From Candidatus Aenigmatarchaeota archaeon (GTDB lineage: Archaea > Aenigmatarchaeota > Aenigmatarchaeia > JACPZZ01): a stretch of 64,000 bases of DNA. The notes beneath the pieces were generated by a model. It was not told where the DNA came from. It saw only the letters and a program-made list of their open reading frames with translations, and made no database searches. Where the stretch lies: contig JACQNZ010000002.1 of NCBI GenBank assembly GCA_016202815.1, positions 80,228 to 144,227 of the forward strand, read 5' to 3'. Each line of letters begins with the position of its first letter. Positions within the stretch are counted from its first letter, which is position 1. Below, piece after piece: positions 1 through 7,452 of the stretch. The position numbers and the translations under genes are program-made.

Positions 1-1606
1 GCTTGCTCTCAACAGACGCTACTGTTGCATCGCTGACGCCTGAAGCTTTTAGTTCCTGCAAATAACTGCTTTTGAACGCGCCGGCTATGCTCTCTATCTC
101 GTCGTCGGTCGCGGCCCCGTCCATGAATTTTTTGTATGCGCCGGCCTTGACGCCTGTGCCTATGCCGTCCTTAGCCTCTTTTACACTGGACTCCAAAAAC
201 GTCATCATCGCAGTGTCAGTCTCGGCGCCCGCGATTATCGCCTTTCCGTCGCTGACGAAAAACTTCTCGGTAGCGGCCGCGAACTTGTTTGGGTCGTCCA
301 AAGTTGTGGTTATCTTTAGGTCCTTGAATCTTTTGGATATGTCGCCTATTATCGGGGCCGGGTTCCCGGCATCGTCGAAAAATTTCATTTTTCGGAAAAC
401 GTCCAGCGCGTTCACTTTCTTGGAAAATCGCGTTATTCCTGTATGGTCGAAGAACGTCGTTATAGGCCTCTGGGCGTACAGCCCGTATCTGGACGCCATT
501 GCCCTTGACGCGTCGTCGAATGATTTGCTGGCCGCAGTCATCGAACCGCCGACCAGCGCGTTAAACCCGAGCTTCTCGCCGGCGCCTTCGGATTCCTGTA
601 TTATTTTCCTGAACCCTACCAGAGTCGGAGATGAAATTTCGTCGGCGGAGTAAGCGAAAAATTCCTTCAGGTTCTGGCCCATTATTTTCTCCTCGTCCAC
701 GGAACTTGCCAGCAGGTCATTGATCGTTTTTTCCAGCTCCGGCCTTTTCGCAGGAGGAACAACCGCTTTCTGGTACGTCTTGCCGGACGGGTCTGTGACG
801 CTCACCATTTTAATCGCCAGGTCGTCGGCTCCGTCCGCGGCCGCCACCTTTTCAAACTCGACCAGCCCGTTGTCTGCCATGGATTTCAGGAATCCAAGCC
901 CGACAACTTTGCCGAAAATGTTGGGCGCTTCCTTTTGCGTTATTAATTTCCCGATTCCGGACTTCGCCACCACGAATTTCACCGAATTCACCGTGCCCTT
1001 TATCGCTATTTCTGACATGTAGTTGATTATCTTGAACGGCATCGCGGCGGCCTTTGCCGTGATTACGACAGGCCCGAGGAATACTTTGGCGACTTTTCCC
1101 GCAGCAGACTGGGAAATCTTTGACGAAAAATCTTTCACAGCGCCTCCTATTTTCGTCTTGGATATCGTGGACAGCGTGCCGCTGAAAAGCGAAAGGCCGA
1201 CATTGCTCGCAAGGATCAGCGCCATGTTTTTGCTGAACGGGTAGCTTTCGTCAAACTTGTAAAGGCCTTCGCCGATGTTACCCGGCCCCTCGGGAAAATG
1301 CTCCCAATATATCATATACTCCGGGGTTGTGAACGCCTTGTAAGCAAACGGGTTTAGCGTCAGCGGGCTCCCGACCTTGTTCTGGCACAGCATTACGTAA
1401 GTCGTGTACGGGCTCTCCTCTGTATACGTGCCCGTTTTTGAAACGGTTTCGACTGCGGTTTTTATGTTGTTCGCGGTTTTTTTTGCCATGTCGTCGCAGT
1501 AAGGCCCTCCAATAAGCATATAGACCACAAACGCGGTCATCACGAAAATTACAAGCCCTAAAATCAGGAATATGGTGTCCTGGCTTGCGCCTTTCGAGTT
1601 AGCCAT
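1..1606 (-). CDS. Large membrane-anchored protein of the pilus operon, 3' end outside window
   Basis: The gene starts with ATG at 1606 and runs off the left edge, so about 535 residues are visible. One hydrophobic segment lies at about residues 10-33 (QDTIFLILGLVIFVMTAF), followed by a long soluble region without a family I recognise. The bipolar layout, a short polar N-terminus, one membrane segment and a large ectodomain, matches the other pilin-like proteins transcribed just before it on the same strand. It is the last visible gene of the run that begins with the secretion ATPase at 9726. It may be a minor pilin-like or surface subunit. That role is inferred only from topology and position. 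Confidence 0.7.
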   Translation of the reverse strand, partial: MANSKGASQDTIFLILGLVIFVMTAFVVYMLIGGPYCDDMAKKTANNIKTAVETVSKTGTYTEESPYTTYVMLCQNKVGSPLTLNPFAYKAFTTPEYMIYWEHFPEGPGNIGEGLYKFDESYPFSKNMALILASNVGLSLFSGTLSTISKTKIGGAVKDFSSKISQSAAGKVAKVFLGPVVITAKAAAMPFKIINYMSEIAIKGTVNSVKFVVAKSGIGKLITQKEAPNIFGKVVGLGFLKSMADNGLVEFEKVAAADGADDLAIKMVSVTDPSGKTYQKAVVPPAKRPELEKTINDLLASSVDEEKIMGQNLKEFFAYSADEISSPTLVGFRKIIQESEGAGEKLGFNALVGGSMTAASKSFDDASRAMASRYGLYAQRPITTFFDHTGITRFSKKVNALDVFRKMKFFDDAGNPAPIIGDISKRFKDLKITTTLDDPNKFAAATEKFFVSDGKAIIAGAETDTAMMTFLESSVKEAKDGIGTGVKAGAYKKFMDGAATDDEIESIAGAFKSSYLQELKASGVSDATVASVESK

Positions 1607-1648
1607 AAAATTAATCTGGTTTTACCTGCTTAATATCCGCGCAGCGCC

Positions 1649-1978
1649 TTAGCCGCAGCCGCAGAATTTTTTCAGGCTGGCCTCTCCGGAAATCCCTATC
1701 TTGTCAGCAACACTTGCCAGTGGCTGCGTGCCTTCTCCGAATATGGATTTCATGCTGTCGGGTACTTTGCAGTTTGCTGCCGAAGGATTGTCGCAGACTA
1801 TCTGCGAGTTTAGCTGGCAGCACGACCGCACGAAAGCCTGTTTGGCAATGTCGCCGCCGGGCTGCTGCCCGCCGAAGATGACCAAGCCGATAACGACCGC
1901 AAGCACCACCACACCAAGAAGTATCAGTATCATTGTGTCTATTGCCAGCATTCCTTTTGCGGAAGTTTCTTCGCCCAC
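1649..1978 (-). CDS. Small cysteine-rich pilin-like membrane protein
   Basis: This is a 109-residue protein. After a short N-terminus with SAKGM it has one long hydrophobic helix at about residues 14-36 (rich in L, V and I, ending FGG), then a soluble tail of about 70 residues with seven cysteines, among them CCQ and CGCG. The layout of charged lead, hydrophobic helix and small exposed domain is that of archaeal type IV pilins with class III signal peptides, but I see no unambiguous prepilin cleavage site. It lies in the minus-strand pilus operon with about 40 bases to its upstream neighbour. Paired cysteines suggest a disulfide-stabilised exposed domain. Confidence 0.7.
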   Translation of the reverse strand: MGEETSAKGMLAIDTMILILLGVVVLAVVIGLVIFGGQQPGGDIAKQAFVRSCCQLNSQIVCDNPSAANCKVPDSMKSIFGEGTQPLASVADKIGISGEASLKKFCGCG

Positions 1979-2017
1979 GGAATTATTCTATGGACGCAAT
2001 AATAAAAGCGACGCTGC

Positions 2018-2350
2018 TCATTTGCCGCAGCACCTTATGTGGCAGTTTTTCGGATCGTCCAGTCCCGCGTCCTTGCACATTTCCCAGAGAGTTTTCACGT
2101 CATTTTTAGTGCTCACGCTCGCCGATTCCAGCATGGTCTTGCATTTGTTCGCGTCATAGGTAACCGCGCACGCCTTGTTTCCGCACCCGAACGCGGCCTG
2201 GTACTGCGCGCACGCGACCTGCAGGTCACTGTTTTCCTTCGCGCTGTTTATGCCCGGTATGGCCCCCACGGCAAGCAGCCCTATGATCACCGCGGCGATT
2301 GCAAGCATGCCCACCAAAACCATGGGCAAATTAACAGCTTCTTCGGCCAT
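2018..2350 (-). CDS. Small cysteine-rich pilin-like membrane protein
   Basis: The protein has 110 residues. An N-terminal hydrophobic helix at about residues 9-33 is followed by a domain with eight cysteines, including the pairs FGCGNKAC and HIRCCGK. It resembles its neighbour at 1649-1978 in size, topology and cysteine content, though not clearly in sequence. Its ATG at 2350 directly abuts the stop codon of the upstream gene (2351-2353), so the two are probably translated together. A structural role in a surface filament is inferred from the operon, which also encodes the pilus ATPase and platform. Confidence 0.7.
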   Translation of the reverse strand: MAEEAVNLPMVLVGMLAIAAVIIGLLAVGAIPGINSAKENSDLQVACAQYQAAFGCGNKACAVTYDANKCKTMLESASVSTKNDVKTLWEMCKDAGLDDPKNCHIRCCGK

Positions 2351-2542
2351 TCAGCAATTCGCCCCCAAAGATTTTGTGATCTCGCACAACGCGTCACCGA
2401 TCATGGGTATCGCTTTCAGCGCTGCCGGCTTTCCCATCACGACCAGGATCATGATCGCAGCGCCGAGTATGAGCAACAGTCCGACAACCATCAGTATTAC
2501 CATTAACGCGTCATCGCTTTGTCCCTTAAACGCACGAACCAT
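2351..2542 (-). CDS. Short pilin-like membrane protein
   Basis: The 63-residue protein starts MVRAFKGQSDDALM, has one hydrophobic helix at about residues 14-37 and a short tail with two cysteines. I chose ATG 2542 because a longer reading (from 2632) would add a basic, low-hydrophobicity stretch and run deep into the upstream gene. With this start the overlap with the gene at 2526-2852 is only 17 bases, in a different frame. The charged lead followed by a hydrophobic stretch is again the pilin pattern. No family was recognised. Confidence 0.6.
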   Translation of the reverse strand: MVRAFKGQSDDALMVILMVVGLLLILGAAIMILVVMGKPAALKAIPMIGDALCEITKSLGANC

Positions 2543-2852
2543 AATTTGTGCCGCCCAATGATTTGCATATTTTTCCCGCGCCGCAGTCTTCGTTGCTTTC
2601 AACGCCCAGCCACGCCCTGCAGCCGCATTCATTCTTCTGGTCTGTCGTGTGGATGCACGCCTTGTTGAAGGCCTGTTTTTCGCATACGTTGTTTTCCAGG
2701 CAGCCTGCCGCAGCCAGAACAGTGTTCCTCTCCCTCTGCTGCTTCTCCTCCGACCCCTTCACCCACAGGATCATGAAAGCAAGAAGCACTACCCCTATGA
2801 TCAGGCTCATGAACACTGCGATGTTGTACTCCGAAACCCCTTTTTTTCCCAT
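2526..2852 (-). CDS. Cysteine-rich pilin-like protein with class III-type signal
   Basis: The 108-residue protein begins MGKKGVSEYNIAVFM, a lysine-lysine-glycine lead directly followed by a hydrophobic helix (about residues 9-30). This resembles the archaeal prepilin/archaellin processing site, where cleavage follows a basic residue and glycine. The soluble tail has eight cysteines. A second in-frame ATG three codons upstream (2861) is possible. The start at 2852 gives the more typical prepilin N-terminus. It is part of the minus-strand pilus operon. Confidence 0.7.
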   Translation of the reverse strand: MGKKGVSEYNIAVFMSLIIGVVLLAFMILWVKGSEEKQQRERNTVLAAAGCLENNVCEKQAFNKACIHTTDQKNECGCRAWLGVESNEDCGAGKICKSLGGTNYGSCV

Positions 2853-2882
2853 AAAAGTCATTTGTTCGCGGTATGAAATATT

Positions 2883-4457
2883 TTATTTGACGTAAGACCT
2901 TAGCGTCACGTCGGCCGGCACGCAAACGCCGGGCGCGGGCGGGCTGACAGGCGTCATCGTAGCCGTGTAAGAGCCGTCTGAGTAATGTTTTTCGTTCGCC
3001 GAAGGCAGCCCGTCCTGATATACGGCTTGCGAAATTTTGTCCGCGTTTGTTATGAATATATTGTCATAGTACACTGTGTAGGAACCTGAATTGTCATTTT
3101 CCGCTGCTGCATCCAACCAGGTAATTTTGTCCTTGTCTTTGACTTTGTCGTAGGGTACTATCATCACGCGATGATACCATTTGCCCAGCGCGAGAGTTTT
3201 TGAGTATTTCTGCCTAAGGTCACACTGTGGATGTCCGTCCACAAGGTTCTGGTCGCGCCATTTGTTGGACATTCCATCAAGCGAACCCGAACTGCAATCA
3301 ACGCCCGACAACCAAAGCACGCCGCTTTTGTCAATGTCCTTCCATCCGTTTTTGCCGTTGTCCTTGAAAACGTCTATTCCGCCTGTATCGGAATAAGGCG
3401 ACACAACGCACACATCGTATTCTATCGTGTCGCCGGGTTGCACTGTGTAATCAACCTTGCCCATGCGCCAATAAATGCCGCCGTCGCCGGCTGAGTTGAC
3501 AGCATTAAATAGCAGCACCTGCGTGCCGTGGTCGTGGTAATCAGGCACACTCGCCATGCTTCCATAAGCGATCACATCCATCTTTACGTCTTTGAACCCG
3601 CCCCCGCTTGACGGCCCGTTCTTCTGGAGAGTGTTCTCGAAAATAACCTTCTTAACGGCTGCCGGGGACGCGCAGCTAACGAACTTCACGTTGTCGTAAT
3701 AAGAAACAACAGGAACCTGCGAATAGGATCCCTGTTCAGTAACCAGATTTATCGATTTCACGCTTCTTCCCGCCATTGTCTGGTCGGGATCAGTGTCTGT
3801 GAAAATCGGTACCATCCTTTTGTACCATTTCCTGTAAGCGTATCCTGATATGTCCTCGCCTTCCGCATGCAATTTCGACGAAGGCCCGAGCGCGGCCTTT
3901 TGGCCGTTGGTATCGGCAAATTTATTGTCGTTGCCCCATTTCTTGCTGTCCGACGTTTCGATCTCTATTCCGCCAAGCCCGCCTGCGTCATTGGCTATCC
4001 ACACATCATACTGCAAACAGTCGCCAGCTTCCAGCTGGTACATCTGCGCCGGGTCGGCCTGCTCATAGATTTTGTAGCTTAGCCTGTCCCCGCCTTCCGT
4101 CACCGCATAAAATCTTAATACGTCTCCCGCAGGCACGTTTGCTGCGCAAACCGGATCAGGCGAGCATTTTCCTATCAGCGGGTTGTCCTGCGAATCGTCC
4201 TCCACGCACTTCTGGTCAATGGCGCAGCTTTTCAACTTGTTGCTGCACAACCCGCCGCACACCCCTATGGCATCTATAGGCTCGGGATTTTCAACCGCAG
4301 GCTCCGGTGCTATGCGGTTCAAAAAAGGGACTTTTTTTATGAAGTCCTTGAAAGCCTCCGACGGCGCAAAGCCTGTGTTTACCGCAAGCACGAAAAGCAT
4401 CAGAAGTATTCCAAGGATAAGCGTAAGAGCATTCTGCGACAAGCCTTTCCGCACCAT
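2883..4457 (-). CDS. Membrane-anchored surface protein with two tandem lectin-like domains
   Basis: The 524-residue protein begins MVRKGLSQNALTLILGILL, a class III-type signal lead and membrane helix. A cysteine-rich linker (about residues 60-105, with CGGLC and CAIDQKC) follows, then two copies of a beta-rich domain at about 108-275 and 290-485. Both copies carry the same landmarks in the same order: GDCLQYDVWI/GDTIEYDVCV, then GGIEI/GGIDV, then KWYKRMV/KWYHRVM, then YYDNVKFV/YYDNIFIT. This pattern resembles carbohydrate-binding or jelly-roll domains of surface proteins, but I cannot name the family. It is the largest exposed protein of the pilus operon and could be an adhesive tip or major surface subunit (inference). 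Confidence 0.8.
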   Translation of the reverse strand: MVRKGLSQNALTLILGILLMLFVLAVNTGFAPSEAFKDFIKKVPFLNRIAPEPAVENPEPIDAIGVCGGLCSNKLKSCAIDQKCVEDDSQDNPLIGKCSPDPVCAANVPAGDVLRFYAVTEGGDRLSYKIYEQADPAQMYQLEAGDCLQYDVWIANDAGGLGGIEIETSDSKKWGNDNKFADTNGQKAALGPSSKLHAEGEDISGYAYRKWYKRMVPIFTDTDPDQTMAGRSVKSINLVTEQGSYSQVPVVSYYDNVKFVSCASPAAVKKVIFENTLQKNGPSSGGGFKDVKMDVIAYGSMASVPDYHDHGTQVLLFNAVNSAGDGGIYWRMGKVDYTVQPGDTIEYDVCVVSPYSDTGGIDVFKDNGKNGWKDIDKSGVLWLSGVDCSSGSLDGMSNKWRDQNLVDGHPQCDLRQKYSKTLALGKWYHRVMIVPYDKVKDKDKITWLDAAAENDNSGSYTVYYDNIFITNADKISQAVYQDGLPSANEKHYSDGSYTATMTPVSPPAPGVCVPADVTLRSYVK

Positions 4458-4502
4458 TCCGACCAGTTAATATTTGTCGGTCAACCTATAAAATCCCGCT
4501 GC

Positions 4503-4709
4503 TCACATGAAATTGCACCAGCCGCCCGCCCAGCCGCCGGTGATGATGTTAAGGAATCCGCACATCATTTTTCCGAACGTGGCGCCGGCGCCGCCCGACT
4601 GCACCTCTTCATTCAAAAAAAGTATGTAAGCGCCGAAAACCAGCAGCCCTATGACCACTGCTACGATTATCACAAGCATTTCTGTCTGTATTCCTTTCCT
4701 GTATTTCAT
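4503..4709 (-). CDS. Short pilin-like membrane protein
   Basis: The 68-residue protein starts MKYRKGIQTEMLVIIVAV, a textbook archaeal prepilin lead (basic residues, RKG, then a hydrophobic helix at about residues 9-31). A glycine-rich tail with two cysteines follows. ATG 4709 is preferred over a longer reading from 4826 because it overlaps the upstream stop codon by four bases (ATGA), and because the extra residues of the longer form are Cys/Arg-rich and antisense-like. It is probably a minor or major pilin subunit of the operon. Confidence 0.75.
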   Translation of the reverse strand: MKYRKGIQTEMLVIIVAVVIGLLVFGAYILFLNEEVQSGGAGATFGKMMCGFLNIITGGWAGGWCNFM

Positions 4710-4948
4710 CCCAGCGCACCTGCAGTTTTTCCCGCAACCCATGACACGGCATTTATCGGAAGGCAGAGTCCCTTTCCCACGGCAGAACCTACAGCGCCTT
4801 CGGCTTTCCCCTCGACTACATCGCACACGCCCGGTATCTTCGCATCCGGCGCACTGTCCTTGAAAACGGTAGCGACAGCCACCATAACCATAATCACAAG
4901 CACTGCCAGAATGGCGATGACAACCAGTTTGCCGCTCTCCTCCATCAT
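4706..4948 (-). CDS. Short pilin-like membrane protein
   Basis: The 80-residue protein has an N-terminal hydrophobic helix at about residues 7-28 and a small, glycine/alanine-rich soluble part with two cysteines. Its stop overlaps the next gene's ATG by four bases and its own ATG overlaps the stop of the gene upstream, so the cluster is translationally coupled. Two adjacent ATGs (4948 and 4945) are possible starts. The structure matches its neighbours and it is most likely another pilin-like subunit. No named family was recognised. Confidence 0.7.
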   Translation of the reverse strand: MMEESGKLVVIAILAVLVIMVMVAVATVFKDSAPDAKIPGVCDVVEGKAEGAVGSAVGKGLCLPINAVSWVAGKTAGALG

Positions 4949-5385
4949 TTTTTATCAGCCTTTACAACAATCTTGGATTTGTCGTCTTTCATTGATATCT
5001 TTACGCCGTAAACGCTTCCGACAGTCATGACATCACCGCTGTACGCCCAGTCCGTGGGCGAAATAACCTTGTCACACCCGATGGCAATAATTTTCTCTTG
5101 TATCTTGCCGGCGTCCACCTTGCCCGACGTTACTTTGTACTCGGACAAGCTTTCAAAACCTTTCCTGAAATCGCTTCTCGACTGCCAAAGGCTGCACACT
5201 CCGCCGGCTATGCGCGTGGCCAGCGCATCGGCATTGTCTATGTAAAGCTGCTTGTCCTCTGGCAAGGTTCCGTAGACTATCAGCCTCGGCAGCATCATCA
5301 TGGCGATCTGGTAAAACGTGAGCGCAACAAGGAAAAAAACGCCCGTCCACATAAGGAACCTGACCTGGTCAGAGGCTACCATCAT
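4945..5385 (-). CDS. Membrane-anchored pilus accessory protein
   Basis: The 146-residue protein has one N-terminal membrane helix (about residues 9-33, MWTGVFFLVALTFYQIAMMM) and a mixed alpha/beta soluble domain with two cysteines and a lysine-rich C-terminus. The start is one of two ATGs (5385 or 5382) overlapping the TGA of the platform gene. Position directly after the TadC-type platform gene suggests a minor pilin or assembly factor. I recognise no family. Confidence 0.7.
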   Translation of the reverse strand: MMVASDQVRFLMWTGVFFLVALTFYQIAMMMLPRLIVYGTLPEDKQLYIDNADALATRIAGGVCSLWQSRSDFRKGFESLSEYKVTSGKVDAGKIQEKIIAIGCDKVISPTDWAYSGDVMTVGSVYGVKISMKDDKSKIVVKADKK

Positions 5386-7448
5386 ATCCCTCCCAGTATG
5401 CTGCTCTGTATCTGCGACCCCAGTGTCGAATAAACACCGATTATGGAAAACGTGTAAACCAAAAAGGACACGAGCATGTTAACTGCCAAGGTGCTGTATA
5501 AATTTATCTTGTCCTCGCCCGTCTCGATCTTGCTTACAAAATACGATAACAGGCCGGCGACTTCTATCATGTATATCCCGACAACCAGCTGGAACACCTC
5601 CGCAGTCACCCCGCCCTTGTCTAATCCGACAGTCAAAAACAGCGGCAGGCTCGAGCTTATGCCCTGTTGCGTCAGGCCTGCCAGTTTTTCGCCCAGAATC
5701 TTGATTATGTCGAGCATTATCAGCGCCATCGTTACAGTAACGCCGGCGACCAGCGGGGCAAGCACTGTGCTTAAGAATTTCATGCTCGTCGTGCTTTCAC
5801 CGAGTATGTCGCGAAGCTCTTCCTCGATCGAATGGACGTCTTTAAGGTATCGGGCAATGGACATCATGGACTGCGACGCGTTGTAAACGCCTTTGCGCAC
5901 GGCCTCAACGACAACGCGCATCACGGATATTATCAGGCTCGACGGGTAATACCACACCGCTCCGTAGTTTTTGTCGAAAATCGATTGTTCAAACGTCATT
6001 CCCATGCGTTTGATATTCTGGACTATGCGGCCGAAGAACTCGGATATGCCAAGGTCTTTTATTTTCTCCTGGTTCTTGTCGATGGCGTTTTCGATTGGCG
6101 TGCCCGACGACAACTGGTTGCCCAGATGGAAAATCGCTTCCGCGAATTCGCCTTCAACGCTTATCACTTTTTTGCGCACGCTCGTCCTCTGGAAACTTTG
6201 CAAAAACGAATAAACGGAAATTGGTATGGAAATCGACCCGATAACGACTGTGGAATACATGACGCGCTCAAAAGATGTTGTTGACTTGGTCATGCCGTTG
6301 TAACCGATGAAAAACAACACAGCGAACAGGATCGCAGCCGGTATGAATGTCCTTACCTCAAATTTTTTCCCTAGCAGACCCATCCTGAAATATCCTTCCT
6401 TCGGCGTGTCGGGATGCTTCGACACGTCCGGTTTCGACAGAGTGGGCGGCTTCGTAGCCAAAACACTGGACGTGTACCAATAGAGTCCCAAAAACAGGAA
6501 CACGTCATAAACCAAAAAAAGCATATACGGCTGCACGAGGTTCGACAAAAACAGCACGAGAACAGGGAACATCACAAGGCCCATTATCGGCAGCAAAATG
6601 CCCATTGCATGTATGATCAGCAGCGGCATGCGCAGGTTCTGCGCATAATGGCTCATCCTCTCCTTTGTGCCCTTTAAGATGACATCAACAGCCTCGTCCA
6701 GCATTGCTAGCCGCTTTTTCTCGGGCTGGTCTATCGAATTCCGTATCAGCGTTAACGCGGATGAAAATTCCTCGTTCTCGTTTTTCCAGCGTGCGTCTAT
6801 GTACGACCCGAGCGCCTTGTCGATGTTTTCCGCTTTCCGCATGTAGATGTCCCACAGCAGCTTTCTAAAATCAAGCGCAAGCGGCCCGTTCAGGTTTGTC
6901 GCGACAAACTTGACCGCGTTCTCGAGGTTCGGCGATATGCGCATCGAGATTACCATGTAAACTATCGATAAGACAATCTCTTCCGACGCCTTGACCCGGA
7001 AATTGCGGGCGCGCTTGGACGGATAACGGTGGACGTACATGCCGGCTATTATGGAAAATAGGAACATGGTCAGGCCTATGAAAATCGGGACAATCCCGAA
7101 TGCGAACACTGCCAACGAGGCAATAATCAGGGATATGGATGTTAAGAATGATGCCGACGTTACGCCTGCGGGCGTGCATTGCAGGTTTGTAAAATCTATT
7201 TCCCTGCGGAGCTGTTCCGCAGAACTTTTCGACGGCTCGACTTTGAGAAGCTTTTCTGAAAACGCGCAAAGGTTTTCATACAAATTTAATTTTTTCCTCG
7301 CCCCCATTTCTTCTGTCTTGAAAACCTTGTAATCCAGCGACAAAAAATGTTCGCTTTCCTTTTCCGCGGCCGCATCCTCGAAAATCCTCGGCTCGTAATC
7401 GCGGGCTATCCTTTTTAACTCTTCCTCGTCGATCCTGTTTTGGTCCAT
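5382..7448 (-). CDS. tadC: Type IV pilus/type II secretion membrane platform protein (TadC/FlaJ-like)
   Basis: The 688-residue protein is the inner-membrane platform on which the neighbouring ATPase acts. It consists of two T2SSF-like modules. Each has a cytoplasmic helical domain (about residues 165-265 and 425-540) flanked by pairs of membrane helices (about 108-160, 278-330, 370-415, 555-600 and 640-680). A charged cytoplasmic region of about 100 residues precedes the first module. The double-module length is the usual one for archaeal FlaJ/TadC-type proteins. Its start lies 4 bases after the ATPase stop and its stop overlaps the following gene. Whether the system builds pili, exports proteins or both cannot be read from the sequence. 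Confidence 0.9.
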   Translation of the reverse strand: MDQNRIDEEELKRIARDYEPRIFEDAAAEKESEHFLSLDYKVFKTEEMGARKKLNLYENLCAFSEKLLKVEPSKSSAEQLRREIDFTNLQCTPAGVTSASFLTSISLIIASLAVFAFGIVPIFIGLTMFLFSIIAGMYVHRYPSKRARNFRVKASEEIVLSIVYMVISMRISPNLENAVKFVATNLNGPLALDFRKLLWDIYMRKAENIDKALGSYIDARWKNENEEFSSALTLIRNSIDQPEKKRLAMLDEAVDVILKGTKERMSHYAQNLRMPLLIIHAMGILLPIMGLVMFPVLVLFLSNLVQPYMLFLVYDVFLFLGLYWYTSSVLATKPPTLSKPDVSKHPDTPKEGYFRMGLLGKKFEVRTFIPAAILFAVLFFIGYNGMTKSTTSFERVMYSTVVIGSISIPISVYSFLQSFQRTSVRKKVISVEGEFAEAIFHLGNQLSSGTPIENAIDKNQEKIKDLGISEFFGRIVQNIKRMGMTFEQSIFDKNYGAVWYYPSSLIISVMRVVVEAVRKGVYNASQSMMSIARYLKDVHSIEEELRDILGESTTSMKFLSTVLAPLVAGVTVTMALIMLDIIKILGEKLAGLTQQGISSSLPLFLTVGLDKGGVTAEVFQLVVGIYMIEVAGLLSYFVSKIETGEDKINLYSTLAVNMLVSFLVYTFSIIGVYSTLGSQIQSSILGGI

Positions 7449-7452
7449 CTTA

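Noticed and set aside
72-1244. Three long open frames on the plus strand
   Set aside because: They lie antisense to the continuous minus-strand membrane protein gene and have no ribosome binding site or family resemblance.
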